45,097 nucleotides of DNA from Desulfocapsaceae bacterium (lineage in GTDB: Bacteria > Desulfobacterota > Desulfobulbia > Desulfobulbales > Desulfocapsaceae), in contig JAUSAB010000006.1 in NCBI GenBank assembly GCA_030653035.1, forward strand, positions 1-45,097, given 5' to 3'. Below, piece after piece: positions 33,771 to 44,970 of this stretch; the first letter of the stretch is position 1, and each line of letters opens with the position of its first letter. A model generated the notes under the pieces. The model had not been told where the DNA came from. It did not search any database and saw only the letters and a program-made list of their open reading frames with translations. Position numbers and translations under genes: made by a program.

Positions 33771-35185
33771 TAGTCTAACTGACAAAGAAACTGCCGATCG
33801 GTCATCAGATCCTGACCACTCAAAAAACGCTCAATCGATTCGGCGGCGACCTTGCCATGATACACAGCCTTTGCAGCGGTCTGTGGGCCCAGCACGTTAT
33901 CGCCACCGGCGAAGACCCATTCTACAGTGGTCTGTAAAGTTATGGGATCAGTCTCATAGGTGCCCCAACCAGTCAACTTAAAATCCAATCCCTGATCAGC
34001 TGTATGATCAACATTCTGACTGATAGCGGGGACAATAGAATCCGCCTTGATAATAAAATTAGAGGACTCTTGCACCACCGGCCTCCTTCTTCCCGAGGAA
34101 TCTGGTTCACCAAGATCCATACGCACACACTCGACACCAACAAGCCTTCCGTTCTCGGAAAGAATCTTCACAGGCGCGGCCAACATCTCAATACGGACGC
34201 CCTCTTCCTCAAGATGGTGTACCTCAGCCCGTGATGCCGGCATCTCCTCTTTAGAACGACGATAGAGGACAAAAACGTCAGTCGAACCAAGCCGCAACGC
34301 AGTACGTGCCACATCAATGGCTACATTCCCACCGCCAACAACCACAACCCTCTTGCCAAGATCTATTTTTTCACCAAGATTGATACGGCGCAAATAATCA
34401 ACACCATGGATTACCCCTGCGGTATTCTCCTCATTTTCCAAACCCAATTTACGACTGGCATGGGCCCCAACCCCAAGAAAAATGGCATCAAAACCTTCTT
34501 TTCTCAGATCATCCAGACTTTTATCCCTACCGATGGTAACTCCTTGCAAGATAGTCACCCCACAACTTTTCAGGGCATCAAATTCTGCCTGAATAATATC
34601 ACGAGGCAGCCGAAAGGCTGGAATGCCGACGGTTAACATTCCTCCGAGTTCAGAAAGACTTTCAAAAACCGTACAAGCAAATCCTTTATGCGACAAATAG
34701 TAGGCAACTGACATCCCGGCAGGGCCAGAACCAACAATGGCAACTTTCTTGGGAACCGGTATGGCACAGGGAGTGAATATGTTTTTTTTATTTATCACCA
34801 TCCAGTCCACAACAAAACGTTCGAGCATTCCAATAGCCACAGCCTGCCCCTTCCCTTTACCCCGGATGCACGAGCCCTCACACTGAAACTCATGGGGACA
34901 AACTCGCGAACAAACGGCGGGCATGGAGGATGTCTCCCTGATCTTCCAATATGCTTTTTCAAATTCACCTTCGCGAAGAAGAGCAATAAAACCGGGAATA
35001 TTATTATGGATTGGACAGCCATCTCGACATGCTGGTTTTTTACATTGAAGACAGCGGTTGGCCTCTAAGACTGCTGTATCCGACGAGTATCCCGCCACTA
35101 TTTCATCAAAATTGCGAATACGCTCAGATACGGGCAATTCGACAGGCATCTGTCTGGCAATCGCCATGCGCTCTTGTGGTTTCAT
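33770..35185 (-). CDS. GltD/GltA-like FAD- and NAD(P)H-dependent oxidoreductase
   Basis: A 471-residue flavoprotein of the glutamate synthase small-subunit family. The N-terminal part binds two 4Fe-4S clusters through CLQCKKPACRDGC and CSRVCPHEFQCEGSC. The FAD site is VAIVGSGPAGMSVAYYL and the NAD(P)H site is VVVVGGGNVAIDVARTALRLG. The MKPQERMAIARQ start resembles the homotetrameric GltA/NfnB type. It lacks a large GltB subunit or an NfnA partner beside it, so it may be a stand-alone oxidoreductase, a glutamate synthase-like enzyme, or half of a separately encoded Nfn pair. GGGGAG precedes the ATG. It ends at a bidirectional terminator. Confidence 0.85.
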   Translation of the reverse strand: MKPQERMAIARQMPVELPVSERIRNFDEIVAGYSSDTAVLEANRCLQCKKPACRDGCPIHNNIPGFIALLREGEFEKAYWKIRETSSMPAVCSRVCPHEFQCEGSCIRGKGKGQAVAIGMLERFVVDWMVINKKNIFTPCAIPVPKKVAIVGSGPAGMSVAYYLSHKGFACTVFESLSELGGMLTVGIPAFRLPRDIIQAEFDALKSCGVTILQGVTIGRDKSLDDLRKEGFDAIFLGVGAHASRKLGLENEENTAGVIHGVDYLRRINLGEKIDLGKRVVVVGGGNVAIDVARTALRLGSTDVFVLYRRSKEEMPASRAEVHHLEEEGVRIEMLAAPVKILSENGRLVGVECVRMDLGEPDSSGRRRPVVQESSNFIIKADSIVPAISQNVDHTADQGLDFKLTGWGTYETDPITLQTTVEWVFAGGDNVLGPQTAAKAVYHGKVAAESIERFLSGQDLMTDRQFLCQLD

Positions 35186-35235
35186 ATCTCCCCTTAGCCC
35201 TTTGAATATTTAGAGTTTGGTTATACCTGTGTGAA

Positions 35236-35276
35236 CAAAAAAAAAGGTCGTTCCCTGAGAGGAACGACCTTTTTTA
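35236..35276. terminator. Terminator at the end of the atp operon
   Basis: GGTCGTTCC (35246-35254) and GGAACGACC (35261-35269) form a perfect 9-bp stem with 6-base loop, flanked by A-run and T-run so that it works on both strands. On the minus strand it lies about 20 bases after atpC. Confidence 0.92.
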
Positions 35277-35295
35277 TCACTTATCTTGTGATGAA

Positions 35296-35709
35296 TCAAG
35301 ACATTTTAGAGACCTTCATCCGCGCAAGAGCTCGCTGTAACGCAGCCTCAGCTCGAGTTCTATTAATTAAATCATCATGCTGAGCAGCCGTGGCAAGACG
35401 TTGCTCGGCACGTTCTTTCGCCTTCAGAGCCCTGTCAACATCAATCTGTCGACCAATCTCGGCACTTTCCACCAAAAACGTGATCTTGTTATTGGACACT
35501 TCACAGAAGCCACCACTGATCATGAGATTCTCACGTTTCTTTCCCTGCTCATATGATAACAAACCAATCCTGATTGTGGAAAGAAAGGGAGCATGGTTGG
35601 CAAGAACACCAAAATCGCCACCATATCCTGGAGCATTGACGATATCAACATCTTCACTGACAACTGCCCCATTAGGGGTAACTACTTCAAGTCGTATTTG
35701 TTGAGCCAT
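35296..35709 (-). CDS. atpC: ATP synthase epsilon subunit
   Basis: A 137-residue F1 central-stalk subunit of normal length. The beta-sandwich opens with [13 protein letters not shown] and contains [18 protein letters not shown], and the C-terminal helical hairpin ends near [11 protein letters not shown]. It couples rotation of gamma to the c-ring and can inhibit hydrolysis. AAGAGG lies 8 bases before the ATG. It is the last gene of the atp operon, separated from atpD by a 73-base gap that holds a short repeat-like sequence. Confidence 0.96.
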   Translation of the reverse strand: MAQQIRLEVVTPNGAVVSEDVDIVNAPGYGGDFGVLANHAPFLSTIRIGLLSYEQGKKRENLMISGGFCEVSNNKITFLVESAEIGRQIDVDRALKAKERAEQRLATAAQHDDLINRTRAEAALQRALARMKVSKMS

Positions 35710-35782
35710 TGATTTGACCTCTTAAGCCGTTGTTCTATAATAACTGTAACAGTTTACTGCCAAAGCCGACATAATGATTAGA

Positions 35783-37204
<1,422 letters not shown>

Positions 37205-37242
37205 TCACCCCTCCTTAAAGTCTTAAAATTGGTAATGGTCTA

Positions 37243-38118
37243 TTATCCCTTAAGGGCTTCAGCGCCACCAACGATATCCATCAACTCACCGGTAACTGCA
37301 GCCTGACGCGCCTTGTTATAAATCAGGGTCAGGTTATTTACTATATCACGACAGGCGGAAGTAGCATTTTCCATCGCCGTCATCCGCGCAGCATGCTCAC
37401 TGGCACCAACCTCGAGCATAGCATGATACAAAATAACATTCAGATACAATGGCTGCATCACATCCATGATCTCTTCCGTCGAAGGCTCATAGATATAGTC
37501 ACCACTCATTCCTTTCTTGGTAGCGCTTGGAGCATCAACTACCGGTTGTACCGGCAACATTTCCTGAACGGCCGGCTGCTGCACAGCCACTGACTTGAAA
37601 TGACCATACAGGACTTCAACCTTATCCGCATTGCCCTTCACAAAATTATCAGCAACATCCTGAGCAATTTCACGAGCATGAAACATCTGGAATGATGCCA
37701 TAATATCCGTATAAGCCTTCCGTACCTTGCCGGTCTTTTTAAGATACTGGTTGCTTTTTTTACCCACACAAACGAAGCTGACTTTTTTTCCTTCCGCTTC
37801 GTAGGCCTTCATCTTCTTCTCTGCAAGTTTATTAATATTTGCATTGAAAGAGCCACACAGTCCACGATCTGAGGTGACAACCACTATTTCCACAGTGGCA
37901 ACATTTCTGACCTCCATCAAGGGAAAGGCAGCGATATTGGCCCCCCCTGACAAATTGGACATCGCCTCATCAAATTTGGAAGAGTAGGGCCGGAAAGCCT
38001 CCATCTTCGTCTGGGCACCACGAAGCCTTGCAGAGGCGACCATATTCATGGCCTTTGTTATCTGCGCCGTCTTCTTAACGCCTGCAATCTTGTTCTTAAT
38101 GTCTTTTAAGCTCGCCAT
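37243..38118 (-). CDS. atpG: ATP synthase gamma subunit
   Basis: A 291-residue rotor shaft of F1. It opens with KDIKNKIAGVKKTAQITKAMNMVAS and ends in the usual C-terminal helix ENATSACRDIVNNLTLIYNKARQA, with the Rossmann-like middle (VVTSDRGLCGSFN). An insert near PVVDAPSATKKGM is a mild local expansion. AGAGGA is about 12 bases before the ATG. It lies between atpA and atpD with small gaps (32 and 44 bases). Confidence 0.97.
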   Translation of the reverse strand: MASLKDIKNKIAGVKKTAQITKAMNMVASARLRGAQTKMEAFRPYSSKFDEAMSNLSGGANIAAFPLMEVRNVATVEIVVVTSDRGLCGSFNANINKLAEKKMKAYEAEGKKVSFVCVGKKSNQYLKKTGKVRKAYTDIMASFQMFHAREIAQDVADNFVKGNADKVEVLYGHFKSVAVQQPAVQEMLPVQPVVDAPSATKKGMSGDYIYEPSTEEIMDVMQPLYLNVILYHAMLEVGASEHAARMTAMENATSACRDIVNNLTLIYNKARQAAVTGELMDIVGGAEALKG

Positions 38119-38150
38119 GGCAGAACTCTATCCTCTCTTGGTTGATACCA

Positions 38151-39674
38151 TTAAATGATACCCTTGGTTGCTTTGAAAGTTGCACCGAAACTGGTCAGAG
38201 CCTTGTTGAGCTTGGCCTTAATCTCATCAGTAAAGACTTCCTGCGCCTTCAAATCGGCAAAGATTGAAGGATCATTGGACTCAATATAATCGAACAACTC
38301 TGCTTCATAGTCCTTGAGAGTATTAATGGGCAGGGTGTCAAGGTATCCATTGGCGCCAGCATAAAGAATGGTCACTTGCTTCTGCATGGGCAGCGGCCGA
38401 TACTGTGGCTGTTTGAGAATCTCAACCAGACGCTCGCCGCGGGTCAACTGAGCTTGGGTTGCGGCATCAAGATCAGAACCAAAAGCAGCAAAGGCGGCAA
38501 GCTCACGATACTGAGCAAGATCAAGGCGGAGGGTACCTGCCACCTGTTTCATAGCCTTAACCTGAGCTGATCCACCAACGCGGGAAACCGAAAGTCCGAC
38601 ATTGATCGCTGGTCGCACACCTGCAAAAAAGAGATCTGGCTGCAGATAAACCTGGCCATCAGTAATAGAGATAACGTTGGTAGGAATAAAGGCGGAAACG
38701 TCACCGGCCTGGGTCTCGATGATGGGCAGGGCGGTCAGAGAACCGGCACCAAGTTCATCACTGAGCTTAGCTGAACGCTCAAGCAAGCGAGAATGGTTGA
38801 AGAAAATGTCGCCAGGATAAGCCTCACGACCTGGTGGACGACGAAGCAGCAGAGACAGTTCTCGGTAAGCGACAGCCTGCTTGGAAAGGTCATCATAAAT
38901 GATCAAAGCATGCTGACCTTTATCCCGATAATACTCACCCATGGAGGTGCCGGCAAAAGGGGCAACATACTGCATTGGTGCTGGATCAGAGGCACAGGCT
39001 GCAACCACGGTGGTATACGCCATGGCGCCATGTTTTCTCAAGGCCTCAACAACCAGTGCTACTGTGGATTTTTTCTGACCAACAGCAACATAGATACAAT
39101 GAACATCGGTTTCTTTCTGGGCAATAATTGCATCAACGCAGAGGGCAGTTTTACCAATCTGACGATCACCTATTATGAGCTCCCGCTGCCCCTTACCAAC
39201 CGGAGTCATGGCATCGACAGCCTTAGCTCCGGTGTAGCAGGGTTGATGCACACCTTTACGGGCAATAACGCCTGGGGCAATAACCTCTATCTTGGAGGTT
39301 TCAGTAGTATTGATTGGCCCCTGACCATCGATAGGCTGACCGATACCATCGACAACACGTCCTTCCATGGCTGGACCAACAGGAACCTCAGCAATCTTGC
39401 CGGTGCGCTTGACGATATCGCCTTCCTTGATTCCTCTGACACTGCCGAGAATCGCACAACCCACATTGTCTTCCTCCAGGTTCAAGGCAAGACCCATAAT
39501 ACCACCGGGAAACTCAAGAAGCTCCATGGCCATACAGTTCTGCACACCGTAAACACGGGCAATACCGTCACCAACGGAGATAACAGTTCCGGTCTCATTC
39601 AAATCAATACTGGCCTCATATTCACCAATCTGATCTTTGATAATTTGACTGATTTCTTCTGCTCTGATTTGCAT
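38151..39674 (-). CDS. atpA: ATP synthase alpha subunit
   Basis: A 507-residue non-catalytic nucleotide-binding F1 subunit. The P-loop is [15 protein letters not shown], and the [18 protein letters not shown]-like segment (here [19 protein letters not shown]) and the [13 protein letters not shown] block are standard. GGGGAGAGAG lies just before the ATG, overlapping the atpH stop codon region; the two genes are 2 bases apart. No oddity in length. Confidence 0.98.
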   Translation of the reverse strand: MQIRAEEISQIIKDQIGEYEASIDLNETGTVISVGDGIARVYGVQNCMAMELLEFPGGIMGLALNLEEDNVGCAILGSVRGIKEGDIVKRTGKIAEVPVGPAMEGRVVDGIGQPIDGQGPINTTETSKIEVIAPGVIARKGVHQPCYTGAKAVDAMTPVGKGQRELIIGDRQIGKTALCVDAIIAQKETDVHCIYVAVGQKKSTVALVVEALRKHGAMAYTTVVAACASDPAPMQYVAPFAGTSMGEYYRDKGQHALIIYDDLSKQAVAYRELSLLLRRPPGREAYPGDIFFNHSRLLERSAKLSDELGAGSLTALPIIETQAGDVSAFIPTNVISITDGQVYLQPDLFFAGVRPAINVGLSVSRVGGSAQVKAMKQVAGTLRLDLAQYRELAAFAAFGSDLDAATQAQLTRGERLVEILKQPQYRPLPMQKQVTILYAGANGYLDTLPINTLKDYEAELFDYIESNDPSIFADLKAQEVFTDEIKAKLNKALTSFGATFKATKGII

Positions 39675-39676
39675 TT

Positions 39677-40222
39677 CTACTCTCTCCCCTTTATGGAATC
39701 TTTTAAACTTGCAAGTTGTGTTCTGATACTACCATCCAGTTCCAAATCCCCGACCTTGGCAATGATGCCACCTATAATTGAAGGATCGACACTAGTGGTC
39801 AGCTCCACCTTCTTGCCAGTAAGCTTTTCTAATGTTGCCCGAACCTTGACCTGCAATGCTTCACTTAACTCAATAGCTGAGACGACACTGCCGTGACTGA
39901 CATTTTTTTCATTGTCAACCATGGCCTGATACTCTTCTGCCACCTCAGGAAGAATCCCGGCTCTTTTTTTCTCCACCAGCAGGTTAAGAAAATTTGACAT
40001 GATTTTTTCAACGCCCATGGAAGCAATCATACCAGCCATTACCTTCTGGCGGATATCCAGGGGATAAAGCGGATTAGTCAGAGCATCGGCCACTTCTGAG
40101 TGCGAGACATAGAGCCCGGCTACTCCTTGAAGTGTCTCATTATACTCTTCAAACTTTCCTTCTTCCTTGCCAACAGCAAAAAGTGCCTTGGCATATCTTC
40201 GTGCTAAGATTGTCTGTTTCAC
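39677..40222 (-). CDS. atpH: ATP synthase delta subunit
   Basis: A 181-residue peripheral-stalk subunit linking F1 to the b dimer. It opens with [16 protein letters not shown] and ends with the family block [25 protein letters not shown]. The start is GTG at 40220-40222, overlapping the atpF stop codon as GTGA, and it is 2 bases from atpA. Standard length. Confidence 0.96.
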   Translation of the reverse strand: MKQTILARRYAKALFAVGKEEGKFEEYNETLQGVAGLYVSHSEVADALTNPLYPLDIRQKVMAGMIASMGVEKIMSNFLNLLVEKKRAGILPEVAEEYQAMVDNEKNVSHGSVVSAIELSEALQVKVRATLEKLTGKKVELTTSVDPSIIGGIIAKVGDLELDGSIRTQLASLKDSIKGRE

Positions 40223-40944
40223 TGGATGGCCCCTACCTTATCTAAGTAATCTTCCACAATCTTGACCTGATCATCCTCAGTCAGATTCTTCAGGATTAAT
40301 GCCTCCGCCATGACCGCCGCCTTATCCGCAATTTCATTCTTCAGCATCCGCCTGGCAGCAATTACCTCATTAGCAACTGTCATCTGTGCTTGACGCTTGA
40401 TATCTTCCGCCGCCTTTTCAGCCCGCTCAATAATCTTAACTTTTTCAATCTCGGCTTGAGCTATTGCCTTCTCCACGATTAAATCGACATCCTTCTCTAC
40501 AGAGGCAAGTTTTGCCGAAAATTCCTTGTATGAACGTTCCGCCTCAACTTTTTTAGCCTCAAGAGCATCCAAATCCTCCTTGACCTGCCGGCGCCGTCCA
40601 GACAACGCTGCACCAATAGGCTTGGCACCAAATTTAATCAGGATGATCATCAAGACAATAAAGTTCATCACCCTCAGCCCCAGATCTTTCAACTTGGCAG
40701 GTGAAAGACTGTTCCGAACCGCAGGGGCTGCTGCAGCACCATGTGCATCAGGGGCTGCCATTTCTCCATGACCAGCAACAGCTCCTGCTCCATGCTCAAC
40801 AACTGCGGCAGCATGACCTGTTTCGACCTGCGCCCCAGTGCCCTGAACGGCATCAGACGCCCAGACACTGCCCACAGCCAAGGTGAGCCAAAGCGCTACT
40901 GTAACCAGAGCACTTTTTTTGGCTATTTGCGTCACCCTATTCAT
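40219..40944 (-). CDS. atpF: ATP synthase b subunit with N-terminal signal-like segment
   Basis: A 241-residue b subunit, longer than the usual 155-170. Residues 1-31 look like a signal peptide (KKSALVTVALWLTLAVGS with a cut site near VWASDA). A segment of about 50 residues rich in Ala, His and Gly follows. Then comes the expected membrane helix (MNFIVLMIILIKFGAKPI) and the long charged coiled coil to the end. The ATG at 40944 has AGGAG 8 bases upstream. It starts 1 base after the end of the second b-type gene, so the two b subunits probably pair as a heterodimer. The N-terminal extension may be cut off or may cross the membrane as an extra helix. Confidence 0.88.
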   Translation of the reverse strand: MNRVTQIAKKSALVTVALWLTLAVGSVWASDAVQGTGAQVETGHAAAVVEHGAGAVAGHGEMAAPDAHGAAAAPAVRNSLSPAKLKDLGLRVMNFIVLMIILIKFGAKPIGAALSGRRRQVKEDLDALEAKKVEAERSYKEFSAKLASVEKDVDLIVEKAIAQAEIEKVKIIERAEKAAEDIKRQAQMTVANEVIAARRMLKNEIADKAAVMAEALILKNLTEDDQVKIVEDYLDKVGAIQ

Positions 40945-40945
40945 C

Positions 40946-41371
40946 TCAGAAACTCCTTCCCAAAATTTTACTCGCCATGGCAGTTGCGAAACCATCCAGA
41001 TTAGCCTGAAGCTCTTTGCCAGCACTCACAATCTGCACCTTCACCTCTGCCAACTGCGCATCTTTTGCAGCACCGGCCTCAGCCTTTATCGCTGCAAGCT
41101 TTTCATCACCAGCCGCCTGAGCCCCTGCCCTGGCAGAATCCAATGCTGCCTTCGCCCTTCCAGACGCCACTGCCATTTTCTTATTCACATCTTCCTGCCG
41201 TCGACGAGCATTATCCTGCAACTTGGCCACATCATCTTGCATGCCCAGCATCTTCGCAGCACGATCACGTAATATTTTACGCACCGGCTTATAAATAATT
41301 GCATTCAGCAGAAACATTAAAACAAACATGTTTACTATCTGAATCACGAGGGTGATATCCATTGTAATCAT
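40946..41371 (-). CDS. ATP synthase b' (second b-type) subunit
   Basis: A 141-residue membrane-anchored stalk subunit. The membrane helix is TLVIQIVNMFVLMFLLNAIIYKPV, followed by an Ala-, Lys- and Glu-rich coiled coil to the end. It lacks the N-terminal signal-like part of the partner b subunit. Two b-type genes in one operon suggest a b/b' heterodimer. I choose the ATG at 41371, with GGGAG 10 bases upstream; an in-frame ATG at 41362 is also possible. It is the first gene of the operon, behind a promoter with a perfect TTGACA. Confidence 0.9.
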   Translation of the reverse strand: MITMDITLVIQIVNMFVLMFLLNAIIYKPVRKILRDRAAKMLGMQDDVAKLQDNARRRQEDVNKKMAVASGRAKAALDSARAGAQAAGDEKLAAIKAEAGAAKDAQLAEVKVQIVSAGKELQANLDGFATAMASKILGRSF

Positions 41372-41448
41372 TTTTATACGCTCCCGTTCAGCTAAGATAC
41401 CTGATAATTTCATTCAAAATGAATGACGATTCATCAATACGGTGATCG

Positions 41449-41477
41449 GTTGTACATCATAAAATAAGGCATGTCAA
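41449..41477 (-). promoter_or_regulatory. Promoter of the atp operon
   Basis: On the minus strand a perfect TTGACA (41472-41477) and TACAAC (41449-41454) are spaced by 17 bases, giving a leader of about 70 bases before the b' gene. Confidence 0.7.
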
Positions 41478-41520
41478 CTTTTTTTTATGGTGTTTTTATA
41501 GTGAATATTGACGCCTTATT
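41463..41520. repeat. Inverted repeat overlapping the atp promoter
   Basis: AATAAGGC-AT-GTCAA (41463-41477) and TTGACGCCTTATT (41508-41520) pair over 13 bases with a two-base bulge, around a 30-base T-rich loop. The left arm contains the -35 box of the atp promoter. It may be an operator, or the terminator of alaS, which lies upstream on the same strand. Confidence 0.5.
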
Positions 41521-41590
41521 TCTCAACAATAATCACCCTGTTAATTCTTATTCCTTGTTCTGCCACCCAAAATAAATTCCAAGCAATCCC

Positions 41591-44239
41591 TTATCCTGCC
41601 ACAATTTCCCGCACACATTCAGGAACAGCACTGATCGCCCCACTCAATTTATCAACCATTGGTCCACCAGCCTGAGCCATATTCGCTCTTCCTCCACCCT
41701 TGCCACCAACCATAGCGGCAATCTTGCCAACCAATACTCCTGCCGAAATTTTGTCAGTAAGATCATGGGATACTATTGCCAAAAGTGCAACCTTTTCCTT
41801 ATGAACACCACCAAGCACTGCCACTCCTGACCCCATCTGATCCCGCACCCGATCACCTACCTCCCGCAAGGTTTGCGGATTTTCCAAAGCAATCTTTGCT
41901 GCTATCACCTTGATTCCATTCACCTCGACTGGCGAACGAAACAGATCTTTAAGATTAGTGGCAGCAAGTCTGGCAGCAAGTTCCGCCACCTGTTTTTCCA
42001 ACTGTTTCAGGGCCATAACCAGAGATTTAAATTTATCTTGAATCCCTTCCGGTCTGACATTGAGGGCCTGACAAAGTTCCTGCTCACGCTGGCCCATCCC
42101 CTGGACATACGTCACGGCCGCCCGGCCGGTCAGAGCCTCGATACGCCTGACCCCTGAAGCGATACCATTTTCCGACAGAATCTTGAACAAACCAATAAAC
42201 CCAGTTGCTGGCACATGGGTTCCACCACAAAGTTCCTTACTAAAATCTCCTGCCGAAACCACCCGAACCTGGTCGCCATACTTTTCACCAAAAAGGGCAG
42301 TAGCCCCCTGCTGAATGGCCTCATCCCGCGACAGAACCTGCGTATCAACGGGAAGATTTTCACGAATCTTCTCATTGACGCGCTGCTCAATCTTTCTGAT
42401 CTCTTCCTGGCTGAGTGGCGTGAAATGGGTAAAATCAAAGCGTAACCTCTCGTGAGTGACCAGAGACCCCGACTGCTTGACATGATCGCCAAGGATCTCA
42501 CGCATGGCCGCCTGCAACAGATGGGTACTTGTATGATTGGCGGCGGTATCGCCACGCTCACCCTGAGCCACTGTAAGTTCTATCTCCTGGCCGATACGCA
42601 ACACCCCTTCTTCCACCCGCAACTGATGAAGGATAATTCCATCAGCCCCGGTGACAGTGCCTAAAACACCTCCATGGCCGCCCGGCCAGCGTGCAGTCCC
42701 GACATCACCTGCCTGCCCGCCAGATTCCGCATAAAAAGGCGTCTTCAAGACAAAAAGTCGTCCTTCAGCGCCGCAGGCAATCTCCGGAACCTCCAGACCA
42801 TCAACACTCAGCAAGGCCTGAACCCGAACTTTGACCTCCATCTGTTCATATCCGACAAATTCGGCCTTTGCCCCAGATTCAACCAGATCTTTCACCCCCT
42901 GCTCCCGGAGTTTAACCCCATCCCCTTTCCACGATACCCTGGACTTGGTGCGCTGCCGTTCCATGGCCACATGAAATCCCGCCTCATCAAAACCGATCTT
43001 TTTCTCCAGCGAAATATCACGGACAATGTCCATGGGAAACCCATAGGTGTCATATAACCGGAAGATAAAATCACCAGCAATCAGGGGATCACTGTCCTGA
43101 CCAATCCGCTCGATCTCCTCATCCAAGAGGAGAAGACCTTTCTCCAGGGTCTCACGGAAACGCTCCTCTTCATTGACAACCACTTTCTTCAATAATTCGA
43201 CAGCATCAAGTAGGTGCGGATAAGCATGGGCCATAGTTACAACAACCGTTGTCGTCACCTCATCCATAAAGGGTTTGTCAAGCCCGAGGTTCCGACCATA
43301 GCGCACTGCCCGGCGCATGATCCGACGCAGAACATATCCACGGCCTTCATTGGAGGGGAGGACCCCATCCGCCACCAGAAAGGCGGTGGCCCGGGCATGA
43401 TCGGCAATAACCCGCATGGCTGTGGTATCGGCCAGATCCTGCCCATACGTACGTCCCGAAAGCCCTTCCAACCGGCTAATAATTGGATGGAAAAGATCGG
43501 AATCATAGTTGTTGAATTTTCCCTGGAGCACTGCCGCTACCCGTTCCAACCCCATACCGGTATCAATACTGGGCTTGGGCAAGCGAGTCGTAACCCCATC
43601 TGCCGTCCGATTAAACTGCATAAAAACCAGATTCCATAACTCAAGAAACCGATCACAATCACAGCCCAGGGCGCAGTCAGGACGACCGCAGCCCGCAACC
43701 GCTCCCTGATCAATATGGATCTCGGAGCAGGGACCGCACGGACCGGTATCCCCCATGGCCCAGAAGTTATCCTTCTCGCCCATGCGGACAATGCGCCCGG
43801 GCAACAACCCCTCAACCTTTTCCCACAACGCAAAAGCCTCGTCGTCCTCTTCATAGACCGAGACCCAAAGCTGTTCAGGAGGCACACCAAGCTCGCTGAC
43901 AAGAAACTCCCAGGCATAGCGGATGGCATCTTCCTTGAAATAATCTCCAAAGGAAAAATTTCCCAGCATCTCAAAAAACGTATGATGCCGCGCCGTGTAT
44001 CCGACATTTTCAAGATCATTATGCTTGCCCCCGGCCCGCACACAGCGCTGACAGGTGGTGGCCCGCACATAATCCCGTCGGTCTTCACCCATGAAGACCG
44101 TCTTAAACTGGACCATGCCGGCATTGGTAAAAAGCAGTGTTGGATCATCCTGGGGTACGAGAGAAGAACTTTCTACCACGGTATGGCCATGCCTGGCAAA
44201 ATAGTCTAAAAATTTCTGCCGAATTATATTTCCATTCAT
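41591..44239 (-). CDS. alaS: Alanyl-tRNA synthetase
   Basis: An 882-residue class II aminoacyl-tRNA synthetase of standard length. Motif 1 and 2 segments include TLLFTNAGMVQFKTVF and TTCQRCVRAGGKHNDLENVG; motif 3 has TGMGLERVAAVLQG. The editing domain has the zinc ligands HTSTHLL and CGGTHVPATG, and the C-Ala domain ends with GGKGGGRANMAQAGG. The ATG at 44239 has no Shine-Dalgarno site and is preceded by a pyrimidine-rich run. It starts 36 bases after the cysteine hydrolase gene on the same strand. Confidence 0.97.
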   Translation of the reverse strand: MNGNIIRQKFLDYFARHGHTVVESSSLVPQDDPTLLFTNAGMVQFKTVFMGEDRRDYVRATTCQRCVRAGGKHNDLENVGYTARHHTFFEMLGNFSFGDYFKEDAIRYAWEFLVSELGVPPEQLWVSVYEEDDEAFALWEKVEGLLPGRIVRMGEKDNFWAMGDTGPCGPCSEIHIDQGAVAGCGRPDCALGCDCDRFLELWNLVFMQFNRTADGVTTRLPKPSIDTGMGLERVAAVLQGKFNNYDSDLFHPIISRLEGLSGRTYGQDLADTTAMRVIADHARATAFLVADGVLPSNEGRGYVLRRIMRRAVRYGRNLGLDKPFMDEVTTTVVVTMAHAYPHLLDAVELLKKVVVNEEERFRETLEKGLLLLDEEIERIGQDSDPLIAGDFIFRLYDTYGFPMDIVRDISLEKKIGFDEAGFHVAMERQRTKSRVSWKGDGVKLREQGVKDLVESGAKAEFVGYEQMEVKVRVQALLSVDGLEVPEIACGAEGRLFVLKTPFYAESGGQAGDVGTARWPGGHGGVLGTVTGADGIILHQLRVEEGVLRIGQEIELTVAQGERGDTAANHTSTHLLQAAMREILGDHVKQSGSLVTHERLRFDFTHFTPLSQEEIRKIEQRVNEKIRENLPVDTQVLSRDEAIQQGATALFGEKYGDQVRVVSAGDFSKELCGGTHVPATGFIGLFKILSENGIASGVRRIEALTGRAAVTYVQGMGQREQELCQALNVRPEGIQDKFKSLVMALKQLEKQVAELAARLAATNLKDLFRSPVEVNGIKVIAAKIALENPQTLREVGDRVRDQMGSGVAVLGGVHKEKVALLAIVSHDLTDKISAGVLVGKIAAMVGGKGGGRANMAQAGGPMVDKLSGAISAVPECVREIVAG

Positions 44240-44275
44240 AATATATAAGAGGAGTAGAGTGTTAAGGAGAAAAAA

Positions 44276-44833
44276 CTACACAATGTATGGGAGCATGGCC
44301 TTGAATTCTGGAGTTCCGGCGCGGCCCAGCAACTCATAAATGATCATCTCGGCAGGGCCGACAATAGCCCCGGCCGCCGTCAAGCGGGCAAGACCTAATT
44401 CATAATTGGCTCGAGTACGTGAAGAGACCGCGTCCGCCACCACCCAAGGGGTCAGTCCCTGTTCGAGCGCGCCCATGGCCGTCTGATAAATGCAGATATG
44501 GGTTTCCACTCCAGCCAGAATCAACGTAGTCACCGAATCCGGCAATTTATTAACCTGTGCCCGTGTCTCCATATTGGCCAAGGCATTAAACTCGGTTTTA
44601 TCAGGACGAGGAACACCCACCATCATCCCTTCGAGTTCAGGCACATACGGCCCCAATCCTTTTTTATACTGGGTATTGGCAAGGATGGGCATTTTCAAAA
44701 TTCTGGCACATTCCATCAGCCGGACAATATTGGCAATGACCCGATCAGCCTCATGAATATGGGCCATCAGGCTCTGCTGTGGATCAATAATATGAAGACA
44801 ACACTGCTTAGATTGTAAAAGCGAGATAGTCAT
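44276..44833 (-). CDS. Isochorismatase-like cysteine hydrolase
   Basis: A 185-residue enzyme of the isochorismatase superfamily. The catalytic triad is D17 (HIIDPQQ), K79 (RPDKTEFNA) and C114 (VETHICIYQTA), with the cis-peptide region LAGVETH in place. Relatives hydrolyse isochorismate, nicotinamide or other small amides; the substrate here is unknown. Nicotinamide salvage would fit the two NAD genes in the window, but no specific motif proves it. It precedes alaS by 36 bases. The 137 bases upstream show no clear gene. Confidence 0.88.
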   Translation of the reverse strand: MTISLLQSKQCCLHIIDPQQSLMAHIHEADRVIANIVRLMECARILKMPILANTQYKKGLGPYVPELEGMMVGVPRPDKTEFNALANMETRAQVNKLPDSVTTLILAGVETHICIYQTAMGALEQGLTPWVVADAVSSRTRANYELGLARLTAAGAIVGPAEMIIYELLGRAGTPEFKAMLPYIV

Positions 44834-44970
44834 ATTTTTTTATCAACCAAAAAAAGTAAGAAATAAAATTATCACTCAAAAAACTGAATAGTATAAACTT
44901 TACTTCACTCTTGCCACCCTTTTTTCAACACCCTTTTTTCATACTCCGCAAACAACAAATAATTCCAATT

